Assembly: GCA_943788825.1 (NCBI GenBank)
Contig: CALSRT010000014.1
Span: 1 to 64,000, forward strand
Origin: UBA4582 sp002389265
Lineage (GTDB): Bacteria; Pseudomonadota; Gammaproteobacteria; Pseudomonadales; Azotimanducaceae
DNA: 64,000 bases
Reading direction: 5' to 3'
Shown here piece after piece: positions 19,101 to 27,475 of the stretch. Under the pieces are notes generated by a model. It did not search any database. It worked only from the letters and a program-made list of their open reading frames with translations, and had not been told where the DNA came from. The stretch's first letter is position 1; the number at the start of each line of letters is the position of its first letter. A program made the position numbers and the translations under genes.

Positions 19101-20363
19101 ATGTCAGATATGTCAGAACGCACCCAATCACCCGCCCTTGATCAAGCCCTGGTCAATCCTGTCGTCTGGTCAGATGAACAAGCCATTCACGAGACCCTGA
19201 CCTGGTTGCGCCAACATGACCCGGTACGCAAAATTTCGCCGGAAGGCTTTGAGCCCTTCTGGTCCATCACCAAGTATGACGATATCAAAGCTATCGAAGC
19301 TAACCGCGCTTTTATCTGTGACCCAAGACCGACTCTGGCACCTATTATGGTCAACGAAGCGATCATGGCCTTGACTGGTCGCAAGCATCTGGTGCGCTCG
19401 TTAGTGCAGATGGATGACCCAGATCATCGCGCCTACCGCATGTTGACCCAAGGCTGGTTCATGGGCTCCAACCTGCGCAAACTGCAGAGTCGAATTGATG
19501 AGTTGGCGACGCTGTATGTAGATCGCATGCTGGACATGGATGGCGCCTGTGACTTCGTCAAGGATGTTTCCATGTGGTACCCCTTGCGAGTCATTATGTC
19601 GGTACTCGGTGTGCCGGAAGAGGATGAGGCCTATATGCTCAAGCTCACCCAGGAATTATTTGGCGCCGCTGACCCCGATGTGCAACGCTCTTTCGAGATT
19701 ACCGACATCAACAATGTCATTCTTGATTTCGAAAGCTACTTCGCCAAGATCACCGAGGCGAGACGCAAAAACCCAACTGATGATGTTGCCACCGTGATTG
19801 CGAACGCGAAGATTAACGGCGAACCCATCCCAGTCAACGACGCTAACGGTTACTACATCATCGTCGCCACGGCCGGTCACGACACGACCAGCGCCTCTAC
19901 CGCGGGCGGTCTGCTGGCATTACTGCAGAACCCTGACCAGTTTGCTCTACTGCGCTCTGACCCTGAACGGTATTTGCCGACATTCATCGACGAAGCCATT
20001 CGCTGGGTGACACCGGTACGTCACTTTATGCGTACCGCGACGCAAGACACGGAACTGCGAGGTCAGACTATTAAGGCAGGCGAATCTGTGATTCTGTGGT
20101 ATCCATCGGCGAATCGCGATGAAGAGATTTTTAACCAGCCCTTTGAATTCAAGGTTGATCGTCATGACGCCAAACAACTGGCGTTCGGCTTTGGTGCCCA
20201 TGTGTGCTTGGGCCAGCACCTGGCGCGCATGGAAATGACGGCGCTGTTTAAGGAGCTCATCAAACGGGTCAAGCATATTGAGCTGGCCGGCGAGCCACGC
20301 TATAGCCAGTCGACCTTTGTCGGCGGCTTGAAGAATCTGCCGATCCGTTTTCAGATGGCCTGA
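19101..20363 (+). CDS. Cytochrome P450 (bacterial class I)
   Basis: An intact 420-residue P450. The I-helix oxygen-binding motif is AGHDTTSAS, the K-helix ExxR is in DEAIRWVTPVR, and the haem-binding loop FGFGAHVCLGQ places the proximal Cys at about 369. It lacks a membrane anchor and so needs a soluble ferredoxin and reductase, neither of which is encoded here. The pattern is that of soluble bacterial P450s acting on lipids, terpenes or steroids; it is clearly different from the CYP153 remnant at 2224. ATG codons at 19101 and 19110 are both possible; the ribosome site is weak. Confidence 0.92.
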   Translation: MSDMSERTQSPALDQALVNPVVWSDEQAIHETLTWLRQHDPVRKISPEGFEPFWSITKYDDIKAIEANRAFICDPRPTLAPIMVNEAIMALTGRKHLVRSLVQMDDPDHRAYRMLTQGWFMGSNLRKLQSRIDELATLYVDRMLDMDGACDFVKDVSMWYPLRVIMSVLGVPEEDEAYMLKLTQELFGAADPDVQRSFEITDINNVILDFESYFAKITEARRKNPTDDVATVIANAKINGEPIPVNDANGYYIIVATAGHDTTSASTAGGLLALLQNPDQFALLRSDPERYLPTFIDEAIRWVTPVRHFMRTATQDTELRGQTIKAGESVILWYPSANRDEEIFNQPFEFKVDRHDAKQLAFGFGAHVCLGQHLARMEMTALFKELIKRVKHIELAGEPRYSQSTFVGGLKNLPIRFQMA

Positions 20364-20377
20364 GACACCTGCATAAC

Positions 20378-20399
20378 GCCCGGTATTCAACCACCGGGC
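20378..20399. terminator. Hairpin between converging genes
   Basis: GCCCGGT (20378-20384) and ACCGGGC (20393-20399) form a 7-bp GC-rich stem with an 8-nt loop. Flanking TAA/TTA can extend it past one C-A mismatch. There is no T-run on either side. It sits midway between the P450 (ends 20363) and the SGNH hydrolase (ends 20426), so it could serve both. Confidence 0.45.
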
Positions 20400-20425
20400 A
20401 TTAGCCTGTGGAGCCGCTAGCGGGT

Positions 20426-21571
20426 CTAAAAATAGGTACCATTGAAGACCCGACTCGCGAAGCGTTCTCCCATCCGCCGGTAACCCGCAGAATTCGGGTG
20501 CAACAGGTCCGGCAGATCAGCCGCATCTGCCGCACCGAACAATTCAAGGCCATCTAGGTAATGCAGGTTTGAGTCGCCCGCTTGATTGCGCTGCAACACC
20601 AGCTCAGCCATCAGTTCACGAATCCGTTTTAGGGACAAAGCCCCCTGACGCAACCGCTCATTACCCTCATGGGTGCGAAACTTACCCTCTTGATCTGGCA
20701 ACGTTGGGCCGGGACTATCTTCGGCACTGGGACAATAGATCGGCGAGACTAAAATAATGGGCGTCTGTTTATGACCTTCCCTAACCGTATCCAAAAAGCC
20801 GTGCAACGCTGACGGGAAGACTCGCTCGCGCATGGAATCCATATTCACCAGATTAATGCCCACCTTCAAGCTGATCAACTCCGCCGGCAAGTCACGCATT
20901 GCCCGCGCGACAAACTGATCCAGGTGACATTGACCAGCGAAGCCAAAGGACTGCAGATTGACCTGCTGCTGCCCCGCGTAAGCCGCTACCGCAGGCCAGG
21001 TGCCAGTGGGCGAGTCAGCTTCCATACAGTGGCTGATGGAACTGCCATAGTGCATCCAGCGCGGCCGCTCGTCGGTCACTGCGCGCATCACGCTATTGGC
21101 TGCCAGTTTAATGCTGCGTATTTCCAGAAACGCATTGTGAGGCAGCCAGAGTTCATAGCTGTTCTCACCGCTGGGCAAGTCGTCAAAGCGTATGCTGTAG
21201 GCCTCACCTCTGATCAACTCAAACTCGCCAGGCTTGGCAGGATTAAGCTTGATACTATTTCCGGCATCAACCTGGGTCTGGCGAATGGCATCGTGATTCA
21301 CCATCAAGTCAAAACTCACAGGACGCGGCGCAGATGGTGGCGTAAACATTCGCGTGCTTTGCACCTGCAACTCAATAAACGCCGAGTCTGTGACAAGAGA
21401 CAGCCTCACCCCGGAGGGCATTCGAACAATCACATCCATCACAGCCGGCACCTGAGGTCGGGTCCATGCCGGTAACCGACGTGGGCTCACGCCTGCTGGC
21501 CGCTGGTCAAAGTCGAGCGCACCCGGAAACCGAATGCCGGCACCTAACAAATCAGAATGATGGATCAACAT
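20426..21571 (-). CDS. SGNH/GDSL-family hydrolase with N-terminal beta domain
   Basis: The 381-residue protein has a jelly-roll-like N-terminal half and a C-terminal SGNH esterase. Block I is HYGSSISHC (nucleophile Ser), block II Gly lies in FGFAGQCHLD, block III Asn in KVGINLVN, and block V Asp-x-x-His in DLLHPNSAGY. Two-domain SGNH proteins of this type are often carbohydrate deacetylases, but the same layout also occurs in other esterases. No signal peptide is visible. GGAGG lies 4 nt before the ATG at 21571. The adjacent upstream gene on the same strand is a GH3 glycosidase, which makes a role in a sugar-ester or glycoside pathway plausible (inference). A 44-bp palindrome lies between the two. 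Confidence 0.82.
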   Translation of the reverse strand: MLIHHSDLLGAGIRFPGALDFDQRPAGVSPRRLPAWTRPQVPAVMDVIVRMPSGVRLSLVTDSAFIELQVQSTRMFTPPSAPRPVSFDLMVNHDAIRQTQVDAGNSIKLNPAKPGEFELIRGEAYSIRFDDLPSGENSYELWLPHNAFLEIRSIKLAANSVMRAVTDERPRWMHYGSSISHCMEADSPTGTWPAVAAYAGQQQVNLQSFGFAGQCHLDQFVARAMRDLPAELISLKVGINLVNMDSMRERVFPSALHGFLDTVREGHKQTPIILVSPIYCPSAEDSPGPTLPDQEGKFRTHEGNERLRQGALSLKRIRELMAELVLQRNQAGDSNLHYLDGLELFGAADAADLPDLLHPNSAGYRRMGERFASRVFNGTYF

Positions 21572-21602
21572 AGAGCCTCCAGCCGAATAAATGGGATTAG
21601 GA

Positions 21603-21656
21603 TAAACGGGGTCGGGGTAAAATTTACATATGTAAATTTTACCCCGACCCCATTTA
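21603..21656. repeat. Perfect 44-bp palindrome (REP/RAYT-like element)
   Basis: Positions 21608-21629 (start GGGGTCGGGGTAAAATTT) and 21630-21651 are exact reverse complements, with no spacer. After one C-A mismatch the symmetry continues with TAAA/TTTA, giving 54 bp in all. Elements with a GGGGTC outer arm and a TAAAATTT inner arm are dispersed palindromes in many gammaproteobacterial genomes and are often associated with IS200-like REP transposases (recollection, unverified). It lies 5 bp beyond the stop of the GH3 gene (21662) and would also form a strong RNA hairpin there. Confidence 0.85.
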
Positions 21657-21661
21657 AAAGA

Positions 21662-23515
21662 TCAGACATTTCTATAGTCTGAACGAATCGAAAACAGCGG
21701 GTCTTTACTGTCACAGGGCAGGTCCGAGCGGGCCTGCTCAACAGCCGCCATGGAAGATGGTAATTCAAAGGGCAATCGACCTTCTGTGTCCTGGCCTTCA
21801 ATAATCGCTGTCAGCAGCACATCATCGGCCACGCCCAGGTCCACATAGACGCCATCCAGCTGATCAATGATATCGGTGATAATCGCTGGCCGACTCATCT
21901 GCAGCACAGCGATAGTAGGTACCTGACTGGAGAGTGCCTGTAGGCGAAGGGTGTCTTCTGCCTCTGGCTTAAAGTCGATATCACCTTCCTGCTGCCGGCT
22001 ACCAAAGAAGAAATTGGGATGTAACATCTGATGGGGCGTCGACAATCGAATAATCGCCACATCGGCCTCTGCCAACGGGCAGCTATCCTCGACGGCAGCG
22101 TTGATATTTTCCAGATAAATTTTGGCACCGGGCTTAATCAACGAAGGTTTCTTTAAACAAATCAAGGAGCGCCGCTGGGCCTCTCTACCGGCCTTCACCG
22201 CATCCTTCGAACCCACGATCGAGACCGCCGCTGCGGCGTCCACCAGCGGATTTTCAAATAAACCTTGCTCAAATTTTGGCAGCAACATGCGATACACCGC
22301 TTCATCGACTCGAGACAATTCGATCAAACCCTGATCGATGGCCCGCAACAACGTCGCCACATCCTCCTCGCCACCCAACTGATCGCAGCCAGCATTCACC
22401 GCTTTGGCGAACCGTTGTTCTCGGCTCAGCGCTTCGACTCCCCAAGGCATACTAATATCGTCAGGAGTTTGCATTTGAGTGGGATTAAACGTGGCCTCTT
22501 TGGCATCCCGAAAAATTGCCCAGTCAGATAGCACAAAACCTTTGAACTGATGCTCGGCGCGTAACAAGCCCTCAATCAACTGGGTGGAAAATCCACCGGC
22601 CACCGGCTCCAACAACTCACCGTTTAACGCCAAGTCTTCCAACAAAAGATCTTTCAATATCGTGTAGGTTGGCATCACACCGGCGACCTTAACGTTAAAG
22701 GCATCCAGAAACGCTTCGATATGCACACTCAAGGAGGCTTCTGTCAAAAGCGAATAGCGGCCATAGGCATTGTGTCCATCAAAGCCTTCAGGGGCCGCTG
22801 GATAGCCCACCCAATGTTTAACGACACAGGATACACTGTCCTTATTCAAGCCGACTGAGCCCGCCTGCATGCCGACCACATAAGCGGCAACCAGCGCCCG
22901 AGCCAACTTAGGGTCCTCGCCAAAGGTGCCGGAGATTCTTGGCCAACGGGGTTCTGTGGCAATATCCGCCTGTGGCGACAGCGCCATATGAATACCTACC
23001 GCGCGGTATTCGGCACGGGCGATCGCCGCAAATTGTTCTACCAGTTTCGCGCTGCCAACAGCCGCTAGCCCTGTAGTCTCCGGCCACTGGGAAAACCCCA
23101 TGGCCCTCGAACTCGCCCCGGTGACATGCGCGAAGTGGTGCCGAGGATCCGTGCTGATAGTAACGGGAATCCCAAGTCGAGTTTCAGCCGCGAGTTTCTG
23201 TAGGGCATTATTTTGTTCGGCGAAGGTCCGCGGGTCAGCATCCAGACGAGTCAACAGATGATTCACACCATCCTTCACAATCAACTGCCGGTTCGCTGGC
23301 AGAAGATATTCGGCACCGATCCCAAGCATGCCATAAGGACCATGCGTCTGAGCCGTGCCATGCATCATCACACCGGCCTTCTCCGCCAATGTCATACGTG
23401 CCAACAGGTCCTTAGCACGGATAGCCGCGGGCAGTCGATGATCTTCAAACACGGACAAGACCCCGTCATGATCCAGATCGCGAAATACCAGGCCATCCAG
23501 GTTCATTGTTTTCAT
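21662..23515 (-). CDS. Glycoside hydrolase family 3 (beta-glucosidase-like)
   Basis: The 617-residue protein has the family opening DLDHDGVLSVFEDHRLP, then RMTLAEKAGVMMHGT, KHWVGYP and the nucleophile Asp in GFVLSDWAIF, followed by a C-terminal alpha/beta sandwich to the end. The early Asp-rich loop resembles an EF-hand and is usual in this GH3 branch. GH3 enzymes release terminal beta-linked glucose, xylose or N-acetylglucosamine. No signal peptide is seen, so it acts on imported glycosides or the export signal is not recognised. GGAG lies 9 nt before the ATG at 23515. Probably cotranscribed with the SGNH hydrolase downstream. Confidence 0.9.
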   Translation of the reverse strand: MKTMNLDGLVFRDLDHDGVLSVFEDHRLPAAIRAKDLLARMTLAEKAGVMMHGTAQTHGPYGMLGIGAEYLLPANRQLIVKDGVNHLLTRLDADPRTFAEQNNALQKLAAETRLGIPVTISTDPRHHFAHVTGASSRAMGFSQWPETTGLAAVGSAKLVEQFAAIARAEYRAVGIHMALSPQADIATEPRWPRISGTFGEDPKLARALVAAYVVGMQAGSVGLNKDSVSCVVKHWVGYPAAPEGFDGHNAYGRYSLLTEASLSVHIEAFLDAFNVKVAGVMPTYTILKDLLLEDLALNGELLEPVAGGFSTQLIEGLLRAEHQFKGFVLSDWAIFRDAKEATFNPTQMQTPDDISMPWGVEALSREQRFAKAVNAGCDQLGGEEDVATLLRAIDQGLIELSRVDEAVYRMLLPKFEQGLFENPLVDAAAAVSIVGSKDAVKAGREAQRRSLICLKKPSLIKPGAKIYLENINAAVEDSCPLAEADVAIIRLSTPHQMLHPNFFFGSRQQEGDIDFKPEAEDTLRLQALSSQVPTIAVLQMSRPAIITDIIDQLDGVYVDLGVADDVLLTAIIEGQDTEGRLPFELPSSMAAVEQARSDLPCDSKDPLFSIRSDYRNV

Positions 23516-23754
23516 AGTTCTACGCTCCGAGATTCGGCTTCAATATGCCAGCGAGTCTAGCACGCAACTCACAGACAGTTGTACCAAGGGGAAACCACTG
23601 AATCCACTGCGCTCAAAAAACCACTGGCTCGAATCATAGGACGACCGGTGTCGGTCAATCTGAGCTGGCCAACCTTGGGCAGTTAATCTGAGTTGCTCGA
23701 GTAATGGCACGGTTTAGATCCTGCCAACACTATTTTTAATGTTTGTCATTATTT

Positions 23755-23760
23755 TATAAT
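23755..23760 (+). promoter_or_regulatory. Consensus -10 element upstream of the DUF1330/dehalogenase operon
   Basis: A perfect TATAAT sits in a very AT-rich stretch 57 bp before the DUF1330 start. No convincing -35 lies at 16-18 bp; TTGTCA at 23743-23748 is too close. Confidence 0.35.
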
Positions 23761-23816
23761 TGGTATTAAATGGACGCTGCGCAAGTCATTTTTCATTGTT
23801 TGAAAGAGGATCAACT

Positions 23817-24257
23817 GTGGAAGTCAAAAACAGTGTTTACCCTAACGAAGCCCAGATTAGAGGTTTTCTCGAACCCGGTGCTGAGGGTCCGATCTTCATG
23901 GTCAATCTACTTAAGTTCAAGGCTCGCGCCGATTATGCGGATGGCAGAGCATCAAGCCTCACTGGAGAGCAAGCCTACGGCCTCTACAGTGATGCCGTAT
24001 CAATGCTACTCAAGGAGTTTGGTGGCGGCGCCATATTTTCAGGCACCGTCGAACGCCTGATGTTGGGTGAGGTTGAGGAATTGTGGGACAAGGTGGTCAT
24101 CGCCATGTATCCCTCCCGCCAGGCGATGCTAGAGATGATGCAATCACCAAAAATGCAGGAGATTGGCGCGCATCGTGCAGCCGGACTCGCGGGGCAACTC
24201 AACATTGAAACCGTTGATGTTGCGAGTTTGCTGGCCAGTGAAAAAAGCATCACCTAA
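23817..24257 (+). CDS. DUF1330-domain protein
   Basis: A 146-residue protein with the DUF1330 (dimeric alpha/beta barrel) pattern: PIFMVNLLKFKARADYADG near residue 25, GEQAYGLYSDAVSMLL, GGGAIFSGTVERLMLG and a VVIAMYPSRQAMLEMMQSPKM segment. Related small barrels act as dehydratases, isomerases or oxygen-handling proteins; no specific function is assigned. The GTG start at 23817 is chosen because GAGG lies 7 nt upstream; an upstream TTG frame has no site. It is the first gene of a probable operon with the haloalkane dehalogenase, 43 bp apart. A broken relative lies at 55218-55495. Confidence 0.82.
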   Translation: MEVKNSVYPNEAQIRGFLEPGAEGPIFMVNLLKFKARADYADGRASSLTGEQAYGLYSDAVSMLLKEFGGGAIFSGTVERLMLGEVEELWDKVVIAMYPSRQAMLEMMQSPKMQEIGAHRAAGLAGQLNIETVDVASLLASEKSIT

Positions 24258-24264
24258 AACTAAA

Positions 24265-24288
24265 ACGAGACCACGAGACCACGAGAAA
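24265..24288. repeat. 8-bp tandem repeat, about 2.6 copies
   Basis: ACGAGACC at 24265-24272 and 24273-24280 is followed by ACGAGAAA. It fills the spacer just before the AGGA ribosome site of the dehalogenase gene. A preceding CTAAAA doublet adds to the slippage-prone look. Confidence 0.7.
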
Positions 24289-24300
24289 AGGATAGAAACC

Positions 24301-25362
24301 ATGGAAATATTGCGCACGCCAGACTCACATTTTGCTGATTTGGCCGACTATCCCTTCGCGCCGCACTACACCGTCATCAAGACAATAGATGGCAGCGATC
24401 TGCGGATTCACCATTTGGATGAAGGTCCGAAAGACGGCCCCTTGGTCCTGTGCATGCACGGTCAGCCCGTGTGGAGTTACCTGTATCGCAAAATGATTCC
24501 CTATTTGGTAAATGCCGGCATGCGCGTGATCGCGCCTGACCTACCGGGTTACGGCAAGTCGGATAAGCCCGCGCGACTCGAAGACTACAGTTACCAGCAT
24601 CAGGTAGAGTGGATGGGCCAGTGGCTGATCGCTAACGACTTCAAGGGACTCACATTGTTTGGCCAGGACTGGGGCGGTCTCATTGGTCTGCGACTGGTCG
24701 TGAATCACGCTGAACGATTTGATCGCGTGGTCATCGCCAACACGGGCCTGCCCTACAACCCGGAACTGCCTGACGAAGTCGTCAAAGAAGTTGAGGCGTT
24801 CCGCGCCAACGCACCCACACCGTCGCTGATGGAGATGCAAACGGCCTTAAGCCAGATGGAAGGTTCAGCTGCCACCAAGTTCGCCTACTGGCAGAAATTT
24901 TGTTGGGAAACCCCCGACATGCCTGTCGGCCTCATGATGTCCTTGACCATGGAAAAACGCTCGAATATCGCTAAGGCACTGCTGTTTCTGGCCCATAAGC
25001 TGGGTCTCGATGTACTGGCCCAATCGCCGCTGGCAAAAGCCTACAATGCGCCCTTTCCAGCGCCCCGCTATAAAATGGGCGTCCGCGCGATGCCAAGCCA
25101 TGTACCGACCCTGCCCACAGACCCATCTCTGGAAGAACAGCGCAAAGCCTGGGTGTTTTTTGAGAACTTCCACAAACCGTTCTTGTGTGCCTTTGCGGAC
25201 AATGACCCAGTCACCAAAGGCCTAGATGCAGAATTTTTGGAGAAGGTACCGGGCACCAAAGGACTACCCCATACGATGATCAAAGATGGTGGTCATTTCG
25301 TCCAGGAAAGCAGCCCTCAGCAAGTCAGCCAAGTGATCATCGACCTGATTCGCTCAACCTGA
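24301..25362 (+). CDS. Haloalkane dehalogenase (HLD-I-like alpha/beta hydrolase)
   Basis: The 353-residue protein shows the dehalogenase catalytic layout: oxyanion region CMHGQPVWSYLYRKM, nucleophile in GQDWGG (Asp about 123 followed by the halide-binding Trp), a cap domain at about 150-270, the acid in FADNDPVTKG (about 300-302) and His in GGHFVQE (about 332). Family I enzymes cleave carbon-halogen bonds in short alkyl halides to give an alcohol, halide and proton, in the cytoplasm. It is about 40 residues longer than DhlA, mainly in the cap, so substrate range may differ; a fluoroacetate dehalogenase or epoxide hydrolase is less likely given Trp after the nucleophile and the HGQP motif. AGGA lies 8 nt before the ATG. 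Confidence 0.85.
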   Translation: MEILRTPDSHFADLADYPFAPHYTVIKTIDGSDLRIHHLDEGPKDGPLVLCMHGQPVWSYLYRKMIPYLVNAGMRVIAPDLPGYGKSDKPARLEDYSYQHQVEWMGQWLIANDFKGLTLFGQDWGGLIGLRLVVNHAERFDRVVIANTGLPYNPELPDEVVKEVEAFRANAPTPSLMEMQTALSQMEGSAATKFAYWQKFCWETPDMPVGLMMSLTMEKRSNIAKALLFLAHKLGLDVLAQSPLAKAYNAPFPAPRYKMGVRAMPSHVPTLPTDPSLEEQRKAWVFFENFHKPFLCAFADNDPVTKGLDAEFLEKVPGTKGLPHTMIKDGGHFVQESSPQQVSQVIIDLIRST

Positions 25363-25411
25363 ATTGGCTGAAGTACCTGATCAGCTCGACTCAAATCTCC
25401 AGGGAGCAACT

Positions 25412-26107
25412 ATGAAAAGACAACTCACTCGTATTGCCGTGACCATCTCGGTGTTGATTGTGGCAGTATTCTGGTTGCTGTTTTTCTCGCCTCGCCCGCC
25501 GCTGACCATCAATCCTGACACCCTAGCGGGAGATGGCAGTCTGCTGAATTACTGCGAGCTACCGGTTTTAGACGGCAGTGGCAAACTGGCCGCAGAGATC
25601 CCTAAGGGCAACACCCCCGGGTGTGGCTACGCCCACTTTCCACTGCCTATCTTGGCGGACTGCACCGAACCGTTGATCGACGGCGCAGCTGATATTCGCG
25701 GCTTGTGGATTGGCGTTGAAGGCAAGATTGGCCACGTAGAACGGATCGAACAGTGTGGCGGGCGCACGGTGATTACCACATCCGGCGTTATTCATGATGC
25801 GGGCCCGAACAGTACAGCGCACATCAACACCGACGATACGGAAGGCGGCGTTTTGTTCACTCTTGGCGATACGGCCTATTGCCCTCGCACCTCTGCCAGC
25901 ATGACCTGGAACGACGGGACATTGAATTTTAACCTGCTAGGCTGGGGCCCTGTTGTCGTGAAGCGTTATTTGCAGGGCGAGCAACTGGTCTGGGAATATG
26001 CTGACGGATCAATCACCAGAAAGGACCGAATTTGCCAGCTACCTTCCACAAGTGTGACACCTAAGCCACGCGGCCGAAGAATCCAATTGTTCTCCAACAA
26101 CACTTAA
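25412..26107 (+). CDS. Membrane-anchored protein of unknown function
   Basis: I do not recognise this 231-residue protein. It has a short basic N-terminus, one transmembrane segment at about residues 8-25, then a periplasmic domain with at least six Cys (for example NYCELP, PGCGYAH, ILADCTEP, EQCGGR, YCPRTS, RICQLP), which suggests disulfides. AGGGAG lies about 5 nt before the ATG at 25412. It follows the haloalkane dehalogenase by 49 bp and is probably in the same transcript. Confidence 0.75.
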   Translation: MKRQLTRIAVTISVLIVAVFWLLFFSPRPPLTINPDTLAGDGSLLNYCELPVLDGSGKLAAEIPKGNTPGCGYAHFPLPILADCTEPLIDGAADIRGLWIGVEGKIGHVERIEQCGGRTVITTSGVIHDAGPNSTAHINTDDTEGGVLFTLGDTAYCPRTSASMTWNDGTLNFNLLGWGPVVVKRYLQGEQLVWEYADGSITRKDRICQLPSTSVTPKPRGRRIQLFSNNT

Positions 26108-26254
26108 GCCGTCGTGTCCTGCGACTTTTAACCTGACCTATACGGCTTTCCGGGGTCACCATGAATACCCCTATATCACTGGCCCCTGTCACAGGTAGCA
26201 AAAAGGGGCCAAACCTACTTATACTAGGCCGCAATTATTATTGAGGACGAAAAA

Positions 26255-27442
26255 ATGCCTGACGTTGATCAATTTCGCACCGACACTCGTGCCTGGCTCG
26301 AAGCAAACTGTCCTGCGAGCATGCGCAGCCCGATGACCGCGGACGAAGTTGTCTGGGGTGGCCGGAATGCAACCTTCAGCAATCCCGATTCGAAACTCTG
26401 GCTTGATCGAATGGCAGCCAAAGGCTGGACCGCACCCATGTGGCCAGCCCAATATGGTGGCGGCGGGCTGTCTATGGCAGAAAATGCAGTGCTCGAAAGC
26501 GAGTTAAGCCGCATCAAAGCCCGTCCTGCCCTGAACAGTTTTGGTCTGTGGATGCTGGGGCCCGTGTTGCTCGAGTTTGCCAATGAAGAGCAAAAGCTAG
26601 AACACCTGCCTAAAATTGTCCGCGGTGAAATTCGTTGGTGTCAGGGCTATTCAGAACCTGGCGCAGGGTCTGATCTTGCGGGCTTGCAAACCAAAGCGGT
26701 GCGGGACGGCGACGAATATGTGATCAACGGCCAGAAAGTCTGGACCTCCTATGCCGATCGCTGCGACTGGATTTTCTGCCTGGTGCGAACGGACACTACA
26801 GTGAAACACAACGGTATCAGCTTTATTTTATTCGACATGCAGAGCCCTGGCGTAACTGTCAAACCCATTCAGTTAATTTCCGGTGAAAGCCCCTTCTGCG
26901 AAACCTTCTTTGACGATGTGCGGGTACCGGCGCGCAACCAGGTGGGTGAACTGAACAAGGGTTGGACCATCGCCAAGCGTCTGCTGCAGCACGAGCGCAC
27001 CAATATTGGTGACTTTGGCACCGCCCAAAGCCCGCAGACCCCCATGCACGAACAAGCGAAAAAATATTTGGGTGAAGACGCTTTAGGTCGTCTTGATGAC
27101 TCAGCCATGCGGCGCGAAATCGCCAAATACCAAGTGCGTCAGAAAGCCTATGGCTTGACCTACGCACGGGTTGGGCAGGAATTGAAAGCCGGCCTGGGCG
27201 ACGGTGCCGCTTCGTCTATCCTCAAGGCTGTGGGTGCAGAACTCAATAAGCACCGCTCTGAGATGATGATCGACATGATGGGCACACAGGGCATTGGCTG
27301 GCAAGGTGATGGCTTCGATGATTGGGAAATCATGCAAACACGAGGTTGGCTGCGCTCCAAAGCCAACTCTATTGAAGGCGGCACTACCGAAATCAATAAA
27401 AATGTGGTGGCCAAAAATGTATTGGGTCTTCCCACTAAATAA
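26255..27442 (+). CDS. Acyl-CoA dehydrogenase, catalytic-type subunit of a pair
   Basis: A 395-residue FAD acyl-CoA dehydrogenase with YSEPGAGSDLAGLQT, KVWTSYADRCDWIFCLVRT and a C-terminal EGGTTEINKN, where the catalytic Glu of typical family members lies. GAGG lies 9 nt upstream of the ATG. The next gene, 33 bp downstream, encodes a second family member. Adjacent unlike pairs of this kind form alpha2-beta2 heterotetramers in steroid side-chain and related degradation (FadE28/FadE29 type). Upstream lie an inverted repeat GGCCCCT/AGGGGCC (26181-26210) and a TATACT (26220-26225) that may be promoter elements. Confidence 0.9.
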   Translation: MPDVDQFRTDTRAWLEANCPASMRSPMTADEVVWGGRNATFSNPDSKLWLDRMAAKGWTAPMWPAQYGGGGLSMAENAVLESELSRIKARPALNSFGLWMLGPVLLEFANEEQKLEHLPKIVRGEIRWCQGYSEPGAGSDLAGLQTKAVRDGDEYVINGQKVWTSYADRCDWIFCLVRTDTTVKHNGISFILFDMQSPGVTVKPIQLISGESPFCETFFDDVRVPARNQVGELNKGWTIAKRLLQHERTNIGDFGTAQSPQTPMHEQAKKYLGEDALGRLDDSAMRREIAKYQVRQKAYGLTYARVGQELKAGLGDGAASSILKAVGAELNKHRSEMMIDMMGTQGIGWQGDGFDDWEIMQTRGWLRSKANSIEGGTTEINKNVVAKNVLGLPTK

Positions 27443-27475
27443 TTTGCCTGCCCGCTAAGCACAAAGGACAAAAAT

